This document shows positions 5,517-11,814 of a stretch of 13,751 bases of DNA, one piece after another. This DNA comes from GCA-2726865 sp050053595. Its GTDB lineage: Archaea; Thermoproteota; Bathyarchaeia; TCS64. Position numbers and translations under genes: made by a program. The first letter of the stretch is position 1. The number at the start of each line of letters is the position of its first letter. The stretch is from assembly GCA_050053595.1 (NCBI GenBank), contig JASFTK010000035.1, positions 1 through 13,751 of the forward strand. The letters run 5' to 3'. The notes below the pieces were generated by a model. That model saw only the letters and a program-made list of their open reading frames with translations, ran no database searches and was not told the DNA's origin.

Positions 5517-6263
5517 ATGAGAAAGATTGCGTTCCTTATGGCCAGCGCCTCCACAGGGAGGCTCTCGGGGGAGCTGGCCAGGAGAGAGCGGGTTTTGAGG
5601 TCTATAGCCTCCACCGATACACGGATAGATATCTTCGGTCTTGAGGAAGACCCCGACAAGAGCCACCTGGGTACCATACAGTCTGCCTATGAGGCCTCTC
5701 TGTCCACCATCGGGGACCTTGAGTGCGCGATGGCGGCTGAGAAGGATGGATACCAGGCGGTTATAATACCCTGCGGTGGCGACCCCGGTATCGCCCCGTT
5801 GAGAGAGACCCTGTCCATCCCCGTGATACCACCTGGTTCGACGGCGAAGCATCTCTGCAGCCTCCTGGGTCCCAGGTTCTCAGTGCTCACAACCGGCCTC
5901 GGCGCCCCCGTCAGGCCCATGATCCACGAGAAGGACGGACTGCTGAAGCTTGTCTCAATCCATCCAGTAGGTCTCACAGTACCCGAGGTCAGGGCTAAAC
6001 CAGATGAAGCCTTTGAGGCGATGGCGAGGGAGGGGAAGAGGGCGGTTGAAGGATATGGCGCGGCCTCAGTCACTTATGGGTGTATGAGTATGGGCTTCCT
6101 GATGGTGGACGAAGAACTCAGCGAGGGGATAGGGGTGCCAGCGGTCAACCCAGTCAAGGCTGCAGTCAAAACGGCGGAAGCCCTCATTGATCTGGGTATA
6201 ACCCACAGTAAACGGGCATACCCGATTCCCCCTAGCCTCAAAGAGCAGAGCAAGGAGAGATAG
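5517..6263 (+). CDS. Asp/Glu/hydantoin racemase family protein
   Basis: A 248-residue protein of the aspartate/glutamate/hydantoin racemase superfamily: two similar alpha/beta halves with one catalytic cysteine each. IIPCGGDPG places C86 in the first half, in the 'cfgDPgl' pattern typical of hydantoin racemase-like members. TYGCMSMGF places C189 in the second half. Both cysteines are kept, so cofactor-independent 1,1-proton transfer at an alpha carbon is chemically plausible. The exact substrate (amino acid, hydantoin or an arylmalonate-like acid) is not determined. AAGGAGATC seven bases before the ATG gives a strong start. The gene ends in TAG two bases before the next ATG, so it is co-transcribed and probably translationally coupled with the M28-family gene. 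The pairing suggests joint processing of peptides or amide-linked amino acids. Confidence 0.8.
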   Translation: MRKIAFLMASASTGRLSGELARRERVLRSIASTDTRIDIFGLEEDPDKSHLGTIQSAYEASLSTIGDLECAMAAEKDGYQAVIIPCGGDPGIAPLRETLSIPVIPPGSTAKHLCSLLGPRFSVLTTGLGAPVRPMIHEKDGLLKLVSIHPVGLTVPEVRAKPDEAFEAMAREGKRAVEGYGAASVTYGCMSMGFLMVDEELSEGIGVPAVNPVKAAVKTAEALIDLGITHSKRAYPIPPSLKEQSKER

Positions 6264-6265
6264 AG

Positions 6266-8017
6266 ATGTTGATAGAAGCCGAGAAGAGATTACTGTCAGA
6301 GATATCCCTGGACGAGGCCTGGAGCCACGTCGAATACCTCTCAACCCTGGATAAGACATCTGGTACTGAAGGGGAGAGGAAAGCCCACCAGTACGTCAGG
6401 ATGAAACTGGACGAGTACGGGGTCCCCTACGAGACCTACGAGTTCGACTCCCTCATCAGCCACCCCAAGGAGGCGGGGCTCAGCGTGCTAACACCTGAAA
6501 CCCTGAATGTGGAGTGCATCACCCACTCCTTCTCCAAGCCGACACCTCCTGAGGGACTTGAGGCGGAGCTGATCCACGTCCCAGTCTCCCCCAGCAGCCT
6601 CTTCACCGGCCTAGGGGACCTGGTGGAGCGGTACAGGGAGGAGGGAGTAGAGGGGAAGATAACCCTGATGTACGGGGTCGCCAGCCCGGCGGTGGTCTGG
6701 GCAGCCCAGCAGGCCGGGGCGATAGCCCAGATCCACATCTGTGGAGGCGACGTATTACACGAGATGATCGTCACCACGGTCTGGGGTACCCCGACCCCAG
6801 AATCCGCTGAGAGGATACCCGAGATCGCCGCTATATCTGTGAAGCGGACTGATGGCGAGAGGCTTGTCGAACTATGTGATGAGGGGGAGGTGAGGGTACG
6901 TGTCAGGGCGAAGACTGACACCCGTTGGAGGCGTATCCCCGTCACCGTCGCCGAGATCCGGGGCTCTGAGAGGCCTGAGCGGTTCATGTTGGTACACGGT
7001 CACATGGACTCTTGGTACGTCGGGACAACCGACAACTGCACTGGCAACGCAGCCCTCTTGGAGCTCGCCAGACTGTTTGAGGAGCACAAGGAGGACCTCA
7101 AGCGGAGCGTCAGGGTCGCATGGTGGTCGGGCCACTCCACTGGCCGGTACTCCTCCTCCACTTGGTACGCTGACAACATGTTCCGAGACCTTGACAGGAA
7201 CTGCTTCCTCTCCATGAACATAGACTCCCCCGGGGTCAAGGGAGCGACGGTACTCGGGGGCGGCGGCCTCATGGGCACCATGGACTCTATCAACAGGGCC
7301 GTGAAGGACGCCACCGGGATCAAGGATATTGAGAAGAAGGCATACTTCATGCGGGCGGGGGACCAGTCCTTCTACGGTATAGGGGTCCCCAGCGTCGCCG
7401 TCAGGGCGTATATCCCAGAGGGGAGCCCCCACAGAGGTCAGTGGATCGGGGGGAGCGGAGGGGCCTGGTGGTGGCACAGCGCCTTTGACACCCTGGATAA
7501 AGGGGATCGCGACCACCTCCTCAGGGATATGAGGATGGAAGCCCTAGCGATATACCGGTCCGTCAACTCCCCTGTCATCCCCTTCGACTTCACATTGGTC
7601 GCTGATATGTACGAGGAGACCATCACAGAGATACAGACACAGACAGCTTCAGGCACATTCAATCTCAACCCCATCCTCGACAGGGTCAGGGAGATGAAGA
7701 CCAGGGCGGAGGGGCTGAATGGAAGACTGGAGAAGTTACCCGAGAGCCCCGATAAAGTCAACGACCTCCTCATAAGGACTAGCCGGATACTGACCTCCAC
7801 CTACTACACCCAAATGGGGCCTTTCGATCAGGACTCAGCCTACGGGATAGCCCCCCTCCCTACCCTCCAGAGCGCCTCTAGCCTCACAGCCCTCAACCCG
7901 GGAAGCGATGAGGCTGGTTTCCTCAGGACCAAGATGATCAGGGAGAGGAACAGAATCTGCAAGGCCCTCGAGTCGGCGACTGAGCTGATGGAAAGGTCCG
8001 CTGCCATCGCTGGCTGA
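6266..8017 (+). CDS. M28-family peptidase-like protein lacking the usual Glu pair
   Basis: A 583-residue cytosolic protein of the zinc aminopeptidase/PSMA-like M28 family. In order: an N-terminal lid region with the SGTEGE motif (32-37), a PA-like insert (about 75-215), then the metallopeptidase core. Visible ligand motifs are HGHMDSW (H246, D248), TTDNCTGNA (bridging D256), NIDSPG (D320) and WWWHSAFDT (H404). At the place where most M28 enzymes have the catalytic Glu-Glu pair, this protein reads WWSGHSTGRYSSS, with H290-S291 in the pair's position. I recall related 'GHSTGRY' proteins, so this is likely a subfamily trait, but ordinary M28 catalysis cannot be assumed. A helical tail (about 430-583) follows. 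Its ATG lies two bases after the racemase TAG, with AAGGAGAGA upstream. The stop is TGA. Confidence 0.85.
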   Translation: MLIEAEKRLLSEISLDEAWSHVEYLSTLDKTSGTEGERKAHQYVRMKLDEYGVPYETYEFDSLISHPKEAGLSVLTPETLNVECITHSFSKPTPPEGLEAELIHVPVSPSSLFTGLGDLVERYREEGVEGKITLMYGVASPAVVWAAQQAGAIAQIHICGGDVLHEMIVTTVWGTPTPESAERIPEIAAISVKRTDGERLVELCDEGEVRVRVRAKTDTRWRRIPVTVAEIRGSERPERFMLVHGHMDSWYVGTTDNCTGNAALLELARLFEEHKEDLKRSVRVAWWSGHSTGRYSSSTWYADNMFRDLDRNCFLSMNIDSPGVKGATVLGGGGLMGTMDSINRAVKDATGIKDIEKKAYFMRAGDQSFYGIGVPSVAVRAYIPEGSPHRGQWIGGSGGAWWWHSAFDTLDKGDRDHLLRDMRMEALAIYRSVNSPVIPFDFTLVADMYEETITEIQTQTASGTFNLNPILDRVREMKTRAEGLNGRLEKLPESPDKVNDLLIRTSRILTSTYYTQMGPFDQDSAYGIAPLPTLQSASSLTALNPGSDEAGFLRTKMIRERNRICKALESATELMERSAAIAG

Positions 8018-8036
8018 ATCCCCCTCTTCTTGGGAA

Positions 8037-8048
8037 GGGTTTTAACCC
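8037..8048 (+). promoter_or_regulatory. Promoter of the 153-residue gene, palindromic TATA-like box
   Basis: GGGTT-TT-AACCC is a 12-bp palindrome enclosing TTTTAA. Its centre is about 28 bases before ATG 8071, which is the spacing expected for a leaderless archaeal mRNA. It lies only 20 bases after the M28 stop, so the downstream gene probably has its own promoter. Confidence 0.4.
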
Positions 8049-8070
8049 CAGCCACCTCTCCTTCATTTAA

Positions 8071-8532
8071 ATGGATGATACCCCTTCTCAGTCTGAATCC
8101 GGATTCGACCCCAGCGGTCTCGACCGTCGATCCTACAACCTCGGGATGATCTATGCTTTCGTTGAGGTTGTGGCCTCAGGTTGCAAGCGCCTTGCACTGA
8201 GCCCCGCTCTCACCTGTGAGGAGTTTGAGGAGATCTGGGAAGATGCCGTCATTATTGCTCGTGAGTACGGGGTCCTCCTTGAGGTCGACGAGTCCTTCCT
8301 GACCACACGGCTCTTCAACCCCCGGTACACGGAGGATAAGAATGTGATCCACATAGCCGCCGAGCGGGAGACTCTGGAGGAATACCGTGGCCTCAAAGAG
8401 TTGAAGCGGAGTTACATCGAAAAGGGGGGCCTCACCGAGGAGGCTGAACTGGAGATCGCATGGGGACTCGGGAGGCTCCTGAGCTACAGCGACGAAGCGA
8501 TAGAGGGGCTGCTGGAGAGACCGCGTTTCTGA
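8071..8532 (+). CDS. Uncharacterised helical protein, 153 residues
   Basis: I do not recognise this family. The protein is acidic and soluble, with a disordered Ser/Asp-rich first 20 residues and then several predicted helices: YNLGMIYAFVEVVASG (22-37), EEFEEIWEDAVIIAREYG (50-67), a Glu-rich helix about 98-117, and EEAELEIAWGLGRLLSYSDEAIEGLLE (123-149). Two cysteines (C38, C49) could be structural. There are no membrane segments and no catalytic motif that I can name. ATG 8071 follows TTAA directly with no ribosome site, matching a leaderless mRNA from the TATA-like box at 8040-8045. The stop is TGA. It lies on the same strand as the racemase/M28 operon, 53 bases downstream, and is convergent with the Topo VI A-like gene. 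Confidence 0.75.
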   Translation: MDDTPSQSESGFDPSGLDRRSYNLGMIYAFVEVVASGCKRLALSPALTCEEFEEIWEDAVIIAREYGVLLEVDESFLTTRLFNPRYTEDKNVIHIAAERETLEEYRGLKELKRSYIEKGGLTEEAELEIAWGLGRLLSYSDEAIEGLLERPRF

Positions 8533-8579
8533 CCTCCAGAGATCTCGACCATCTCTCAACATTCCTTTAGGAAGCGGGA

Positions 8580-8611
8580 TGGCTCCACCATATGGTCATC
8601 AGGGTGAGCCA
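8580..8611. repeat. Inverted repeat between convergent genes
   Basis: TGGCTC (8580-8585) pairs with GAGCCA (8606-8611), extended by AC/GT beyond a one-base bulge. The loop contains the 10-bp palindrome ACCATATGGT (8588-8597). It lies between the stops at 8532 and 8646, where a 3'-end RNA structure would be expected. No T-run follows, so its role in termination is uncertain. Confidence 0.3.
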
Positions 8612-8645
8612 ACATTAACCATTGACGTCCACGGTAAGCCCTATA

Positions 8646-9533
8646 CTACTCGAGGATCAGGTCCTCCATGTTCTCCAGCTTGTCCTTGATCCAGTCCTGT
8701 AGTCTTTCAATCTGTCTCTCCCTCTTGTGCCACACGTCCAGATCTATGTGGGAGGCGATGGCGTCCGCGACCATGTATTTGAGGGTGTTGGGGTCTAGGG
8801 CATCGAGTTCCACCGCCTCGTTCCCGTAGGACTCGAGGAAGCTGTCGGATCGGGCGTCGCTCTTCTTGACGGGCATCGGGGGGAGGCTGTACTTGACGAT
8901 CTGGTCGCTGGTGAGGGCTACCCTGCGGACGCGGAAGTTGCCCGCATCATATCTTTCAAGCCTCTCAGTGAGGTCCCTTTCGATGTCCATACCGCTGGGG
9001 TCGAAGTCCCCGAAGTAGAGGACCACGGTGGGCTTCCCTTGGAGGCTCCTCCTCATATACCTCGCCATCCTGTTGACGTAGGTGAAGCTGGGGTAGCCCC
9101 GGGTCGGGAAGGTCCGTACTGAATACTGGTTTGCGACATGGCTCACCAGCCTGCTCAGGGCGTCCTTCTCCAGGCTCACCAAGACATAGTTGGACTGGTC
9201 GTCCCACATAGGCATCTTGAAGTCCTTGTAGCTATCTCTGAGGCTTGAGATACGCCTACTCAGGAACTCCTTGGCTGAGGTATCACCATAGTCCCCCCTG
9301 CCAAGGATCCGGCGGCTCCTGTCCTCGAGGCAGTTAATGGGGGCGTCCCCATTCTCCCTGGCTTTCACCATTATACGGCTGAGGCGTTTGTAGCTGTTTA
9401 TGGTGTTGGCGAAGAGACGTTTCGCTACGAGACGGTAGTAAAGCTGACGGAGGGTGAGGGCTGAGTCGTATTGCTTAAAGACCTCGAGAGCCGCTTCGAC
9501 GACCTCCTCGTAACTCGGCAGCCCCTTCCTCAT
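8646..9533 (-). CDS. Topo VI A/Spo11-like stand-alone protein ('Mini-A' type)
   Basis: A 295-residue protein with the two hallmarks of the type IIB topoisomerase A subunit. The first is LTLRQLYYRLV (26-36), matching the winged-helix catalytic-tyrosine motif 'sxRxlYY' (Y32 or Y33). The second is a Toprim domain: LVSLEKDAL (118-126) with the metal-binding E122 in the 'vvEKda' pattern, TRGYPSF (144-150), and YFGDFDPSGMDI (173-184) with D176 and D178. Topo VI A is about 370 residues, so this form is shorter and no B subunit is nearby. Short stand-alone relatives in archaea and bacteria have been described as Mini-A, often on mobile elements. DNA cleavage or nicking is plausible but unproven. ATG 9533 begins MRKGLPSYEEVVE, where an N-terminal helix is expected. 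The stop is TAG. Confidence 0.75.
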   Translation of the reverse strand: MRKGLPSYEEVVEAALEVFKQYDSALTLRQLYYRLVAKRLFANTINSYKRLSRIMVKARENGDAPINCLEDRSRRILGRGDYGDTSAKEFLSRRISSLRDSYKDFKMPMWDDQSNYVLVSLEKDALSRLVSHVANQYSVRTFPTRGYPSFTYVNRMARYMRRSLQGKPTVVLYFGDFDPSGMDIERDLTERLERYDAGNFRVRRVALTSDQIVKYSLPPMPVKKSDARSDSFLESYGNEAVELDALDPNTLKYMVADAIASHIDLDVWHKRERQIERLQDWIKDKLENMEDLILE

Positions 9534-9595
9534 TGTGGATATCTATGAAGGATAAACGTATAATCTCATCGCCTCAACTAAGAAATCCCACCTAA

Positions 9596-9695
9596 CCCTG
9601 AAACAGGGGGAAAGTCCAGCCCTTTCCCACTATACTGCAGAAAACGGGGCGATAATCCCGCATGGTTTAACGGATCCGCGTTCCCTCGCCCCTGT
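9596..9695. other. GC-rich intergenic stretch with competing foldbacks
   Basis: Four stems are visible. CCCTG (9596-9600) pairs with CAGGG (9604-9608). GGGAAAG (9608-9614) pairs with CTTTCCC (9622-9628) around a 7-base loop. GGGGCGA (9646-9652) pairs with TCGCCCC (9686-9692). ACAGGGG (9603-9609) pairs with CCCCTGT (9689-9695), which excludes the previous stem and the first. It lies between the small Cys-protein stop (9706) and the Topo VI A-like start (9533), both minus strand. It could be a 3'-end structure, a small RNA or GC-driven coincidence. Confidence 0.3.
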
Positions 9696-9705
9696 AAGGT
9701 GTACG

Positions 9706-9849
9706 TCATCCCTCACGGGCGCATACGCCGTCTTTGTTGAACTGGCAGACTTCCCGGCAGTACCTCGCCTCCGAGATGTTGTAGTAGTGCTTGTTCTGCT
9801 GTGCCCTCTCGCAATCCTTAGCTCGGAGCTCCAAGGATGTGGCCCCCAT
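9706..9849 (-). CDS. Small four-cysteine protein, 47 residues
   Basis: ATG 9849 to TGA 9706 encodes a 47-residue protein with C13, H21, C31, C35 and C43 in the arrangement C-x17-C-x3-C-x7-C. The second half reads EARYCREVCQFNKDGVCARE. Such spacing suits a zinc or iron-sulphur site or disulphides. I do not know the family. Support for a real gene is good: AGGAG lies nine to ten bases before the ATG, and a TATA-like TTAATATAA is about 50 bases upstream with a palindrome between (9875-9893). The reading frame shows ordinary codon use. The gene is too short for common length cut-offs and may be missed in annotations. It is transcribed on the same strand as the Topo VI A-like gene, 172 bases ahead of it. 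Co-transcription is possible but not shown. Confidence 0.6.
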   Translation of the reverse strand: MGATSLELRAKDCERAQQNKHYYNISEARYCREVCQFNKDGVCAREG

Positions 9850-9874
9850 CTTCAAATTCTCCTGAGCGTACGCA

Positions 9875-9905
9875 GAGATAACGCGTTTATCTCGTTATAT
9901 TAATG
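9875..9905 (-). promoter_or_regulatory. Promoter with operator-like palindrome for the Cys protein
   Basis: On the minus strand a TATA-like TTAATATAA (about 9895-9903) is followed by GAGATAA-ACGCG-TTATCTC (9875-9893), a 19-bp inverted repeat with perfect 7-bp arms. Transcription should start near 9873, so the palindrome fills the space between TATA box and start point. A protein bound there would block initiation. The ribosome site AGGAG follows downstream. Confidence 0.5.
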
Positions 9906-10085
9906 TTAAGTGGGGACCCCCGTCATGGAGGATACGTGGATAGTTTATCCAATGAGCGTCTGAAAGGGCAGTAGGAGAATATCTGCATAAAGGGCTCATT
10001 ATTTCTCAGGCATTGCCCAGTTAGGGACAATCGCCTAGTTTATCAGGAATCAAGTTCAGATATCTGGTCATAACGGAGTCAGACC

Positions 10086-10724
10086 ATGCGAACAGCAATC
10101 ATCCTCGCTGGGGGGTCGTCAACCCGTATGAGCGGTGACAAGGGGCTAATGGAGCTCAGCGGAGAGCCCCTGGTCAGTCGGGTGGTAAACAGGGTGTCGC
10201 CTCTGGTGGACGAGGTGCTGCTGGTGCTGGGTTCAGAGGGGCAACGACAGACGTACTCGGGGCTCTTAGGTAGTGAGGATGTCCGGCTCCTAGTTGATCT
10301 CTTCGGAACGGGCTCGCCGCTGGTGGGAGCCCTCACGGGGTTCAAGGCCTCTCAAGCGGAGTATGCCCTTGTTACTGCATGCGATATGCCCTTCATCTCC
10401 CCGAGGGTCGTTGGTTTACTCTTTGATGAGTCTGAGGATCGAGATGGCGCTTTTTTCGAGTGGCCTAACGGATGGATAGAGCCGTTGTTGGCAGTGTACA
10501 GGGTCGAGCCCTCTTTGAGGATCGCCAAGGAGCTCTACAGGGAGGAGAATCTGAGGCTGAGGATGATTATGAAAAGGCTTCCTGACGCGAGGTCTATCCC
10601 CATATCGGTCCTGAAAGGGATGGACCCCGATCTACTGTCCCTTTTTGACGCTGATACGGAGGGGTCGCTGGTTGAAGCGGAGAAAATACTGGAAAAAATG
10701 GGGTTAATGGATCCTGGGGTCTAG
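10086..10724 (+). CDS. mobA: Molybdenum cofactor guanylyltransferase (MobA-like)
   Basis: A 212-residue nucleotidyltransferase of the MobA family. The N-terminus IILAGGSSTRMSGDKGLMEL (5-24) is the nucleotide-binding LAGGxSxRM...DK signature. ACDMPFISP (98-106) contains the metal-binding D100. WIEPLLAVYR is the later substrate-binding 'EPL.alY' strand. MobA transfers GMP from GTP to molybdopterin-bound Mo or W, giving the bis-MGD type cofactor of oxidoreductases. MobA-like paralogues can use CTP or other acceptors, so the exact reaction is probable rather than certain. The length is close to bacterial MobA (about 194). GGAG seven bases before the ATG marks the start, and TTTATCA near 10039 may be the TATA box. 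The stop is TAG, five bases from the TAG of the convergent hsp20. No other cofactor genes are present in the window. Confidence 0.85.
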   Translation: MRTAIILAGGSSTRMSGDKGLMELSGEPLVSRVVNRVSPLVDEVLLVLGSEGQRQTYSGLLGSEDVRLLVDLFGTGSPLVGALTGFKASQAEYALVTACDMPFISPRVVGLLFDESEDRDGAFFEWPNGWIEPLLAVYRVEPSLRIAKELYREENLRLRMIMKRLPDARSIPISVLKGMDPDLLSLFDADTEGSLVEAEKILEKMGLMDPGV

Positions 10725-10729
10725 ATCTT

Positions 10730-11293
10730 CTACCCTGTAGCGTCTTCTTTGGGGATGGTGACCTTCAGGATACCGTTCTGGTACTGACTGGTCATCTTCT
10801 CAGGGTTGATGGTCCACTGGGAGAGGTCGATCTCCGCATGGAAATCCCCGGCTTCGAGCTTCAGCTTGCCATCGGCGAGGTCCAGTCCTATCTGTCCCTC
10901 CTCGACACCTGGCAGCTCGACATAGATCTTGAGCCGGTCCTCCTCTGAGCTGATATCGTACAGAGGCCTCCGGGGTTCCCCGGGCTTGGGCCTGAGGGGC
11001 GGTATTATGTCCTCAGGCTTTTTCAACAGACCCGGTGAAGCATAGTAGCCCCTGGCTATGAAGCCCTTGACGCCAGGCCGGTCTATACGTTCAACCCTCC
11101 ACTCGCCCTGAGGCATCCCGCTCTCATGATCTCTCTGAGGAGTTTGGAGCCGTCTGTCTAGGTCTTCAAAGTGGTTAGTCCCGTATAGACTGAGGCCTTT
11201 GAGGGGCTCGAATCTCCCGAAGTCTTGGAACATGGATTCCATGACCCTTCTCTGTAGGTCTTCCATCTCCTTCACTATTTCTTCGAATCTCAT
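10730..11293 (-). CDS. hsp20: Small heat-shock protein, Hsp20/alpha-crystallin family
   Basis: A 187-residue ATP-independent holdase chaperone. Residues about 112-182 form the alpha-crystallin domain: LYDISSEEDRLKIYVELPGV opens the sheet and NGILKVTIPK (173-182) is the typical closing 'G-x-L' strand. The N-terminal arm is long (about 110 residues). It has a helical start (MRFEEIVKEMEDLQRRVMES) and a Pro-rich linker (98-110). The C-terminus stops right after the domain, without an obvious I-x-I tail beyond VTI, so oligomer assembly may differ from classic Hsp16.5. AGGAGG with a 7-A spacer sits before ATG 11293. It overlaps the stop of the upstream regulator gene, so the two are one operon with likely coupled translation. 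Expression should follow the three-palindrome promoter at 11722-11772. Confidence 0.9.
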   Translation of the reverse strand: MRFEEIVKEMEDLQRRVMESMFQDFGRFEPLKGLSLYGTNHFEDLDRRLQTPQRDHESGMPQGEWRVERIDRPGVKGFIARGYYASPGLLKKPEDIIPPLRPKPGEPRRPLYDISSEEDRLKIYVELPGVEEGQIGLDLADGKLKLEAGDFHAEIDLSQWTINPEKMTSQYQNGILKVTIPKEDATG

Positions 11294-11304
11294 TTTTTTT
11301 CCTC

Positions 11305-11706
11305 CTATATATCATCGAGGAACTCCAGCATCCGTCTGAGCGCGACGCTCATCATGAGGAACTGGGCCTCGCCCGCCTGTGTTGTCATGTATCTGCCGTC
11401 TTCGCTCTTCTCGATGAGACCGGTCCCCCTGAGCCTCCTGGTGGACTCTGCGACTATCTTGGGGTTCATCCCGAGCTCGTTCATCAGCTCTGTGAACGCC
11501 CTGGGTTTACCCGCGTCCCTGAAGAAGGAGCGCATCATACGCATCCTCCCCTCGTTGGCTAGGGCGTGGAACATCGCCTCGAACCGGTCTATCTCGGCCT
11601 CCATCTCGTCTAACTCTTGTTTGAGGGAGCGTCTGTCCCAGCCCCTGGCCTGGAGAGGTATCTCCCAGAGGACCCTTCCGTCCTCGACAAGCATCAGTTT
11701 CAGCAT
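11305..11706 (-). CDS. Winged-helix regulator, ArsR-like, upstream of hsp20
   Basis: A 133-residue DNA-binding protein. After a short beta-rich start (LKLMLVEDGRVLWEIPL, 2-18) and a charged helix (25-42), the ArsR-like winged helix begins at FHALANEGRMRMMRSF (46-61). The recognition helix follows (LGMNPKIVAESTRRLRGTGL, 78-97) and then the wing (EKSEDGRYMTTQAG). No metal-binding Cys cluster is visible, so an arsenic or metal sensor role is unlikely. In a regulator-hsp20 operon it is most likely a repressor of its own operon that responds to heat or misfolding, as Phr does in Pyrococcus, though it is not clearly a Phr orthologue. AAGGAGG lies 11 bases before ATG 11706. The TAG stop overlaps the hsp20 ribosome site. 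The domain is firm; the signal is inferred. Confidence 0.8.
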   Translation of the reverse strand: MLKLMLVEDGRVLWEIPLQARGWDRRSLKQELDEMEAEIDRFEAMFHALANEGRMRMMRSFFRDAGKPRAFTELMNELGMNPKIVAESTRRLRGTGLIEKSEDGRYMTTQAGEAQFLMMSVALRRMLEFLDDI

Positions 11707-11721
11707 CGCTGCAATTCCTCC

Positions 11722-11772
11722 TTACCATTTGGTAAGTTACTGAATGGTAATTACCAAAAGGTAACTAATAAA
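11722..11772 (-). promoter_or_regulatory. Promoter with three tandem TTACC-N4-GGTAA palindromes
   Basis: Three 14-bp inverted repeats sit side by side: 11722-11735 (TTACC-ATTT-GGTAA), 11737-11750 (TTACT-GAAT-GGTAA, one mismatch) and 11751-11764 (TTACC-AAAA-GGTAA). On the minus strand the TATA-like TTTATTA lies at 11766-11772, directly before them. Predicted transcription start (about 11743) falls in the middle palindrome, and the last one abuts the AAGGAGG ribosome site. The spacers vary while the arms are kept, as expected for a dimeric winged-helix repressor. Autoregulation by the adjacent regulator is the simplest model. Confidence 0.75.
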
Positions 11773-11814
11773 CCCTTTTCCCCAGAAATGCCCCCAACCG
11801 AGATAATTCAGGGA

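Noticed and set aside
5418..5852. Open frame extending the 320-residue BtrH-like protein by 145 residues
   Set aside because: Most of it is antisense to the well-supported racemase gene, the composition is irregular, and it would leave no divergent promoter region.
6872..7516. 214-residue minus-strand open frame inside the M28-family gene
   Set aside because: It is a Pro/Gly/Val-rich shadow of a GC-rich coding region; the plus-strand frame has clear family motifs.
8965..9207. 80-residue minus-strand frame inside the Topo VI A-like gene
   Set aside because: It overlaps the Toprim coding region in another frame and has shadow-like composition (Gly/Arg/Pro/Gln rich).
9607..9617. GGGGAAAGTCC resembles the conserved GAGGAAAGTCC block of RNase P RNA
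   Set aside because: No ACAGAAA-type partner block, no closing P1 helix and not enough room before the next gene for a 300-base RNA.
9646..9692. GGGGCGA...TCGCCCC could be a tRNA acceptor stem
   Set aside because: Only 47 bases long, with no T-arm TTC loop and no anticodon arm.
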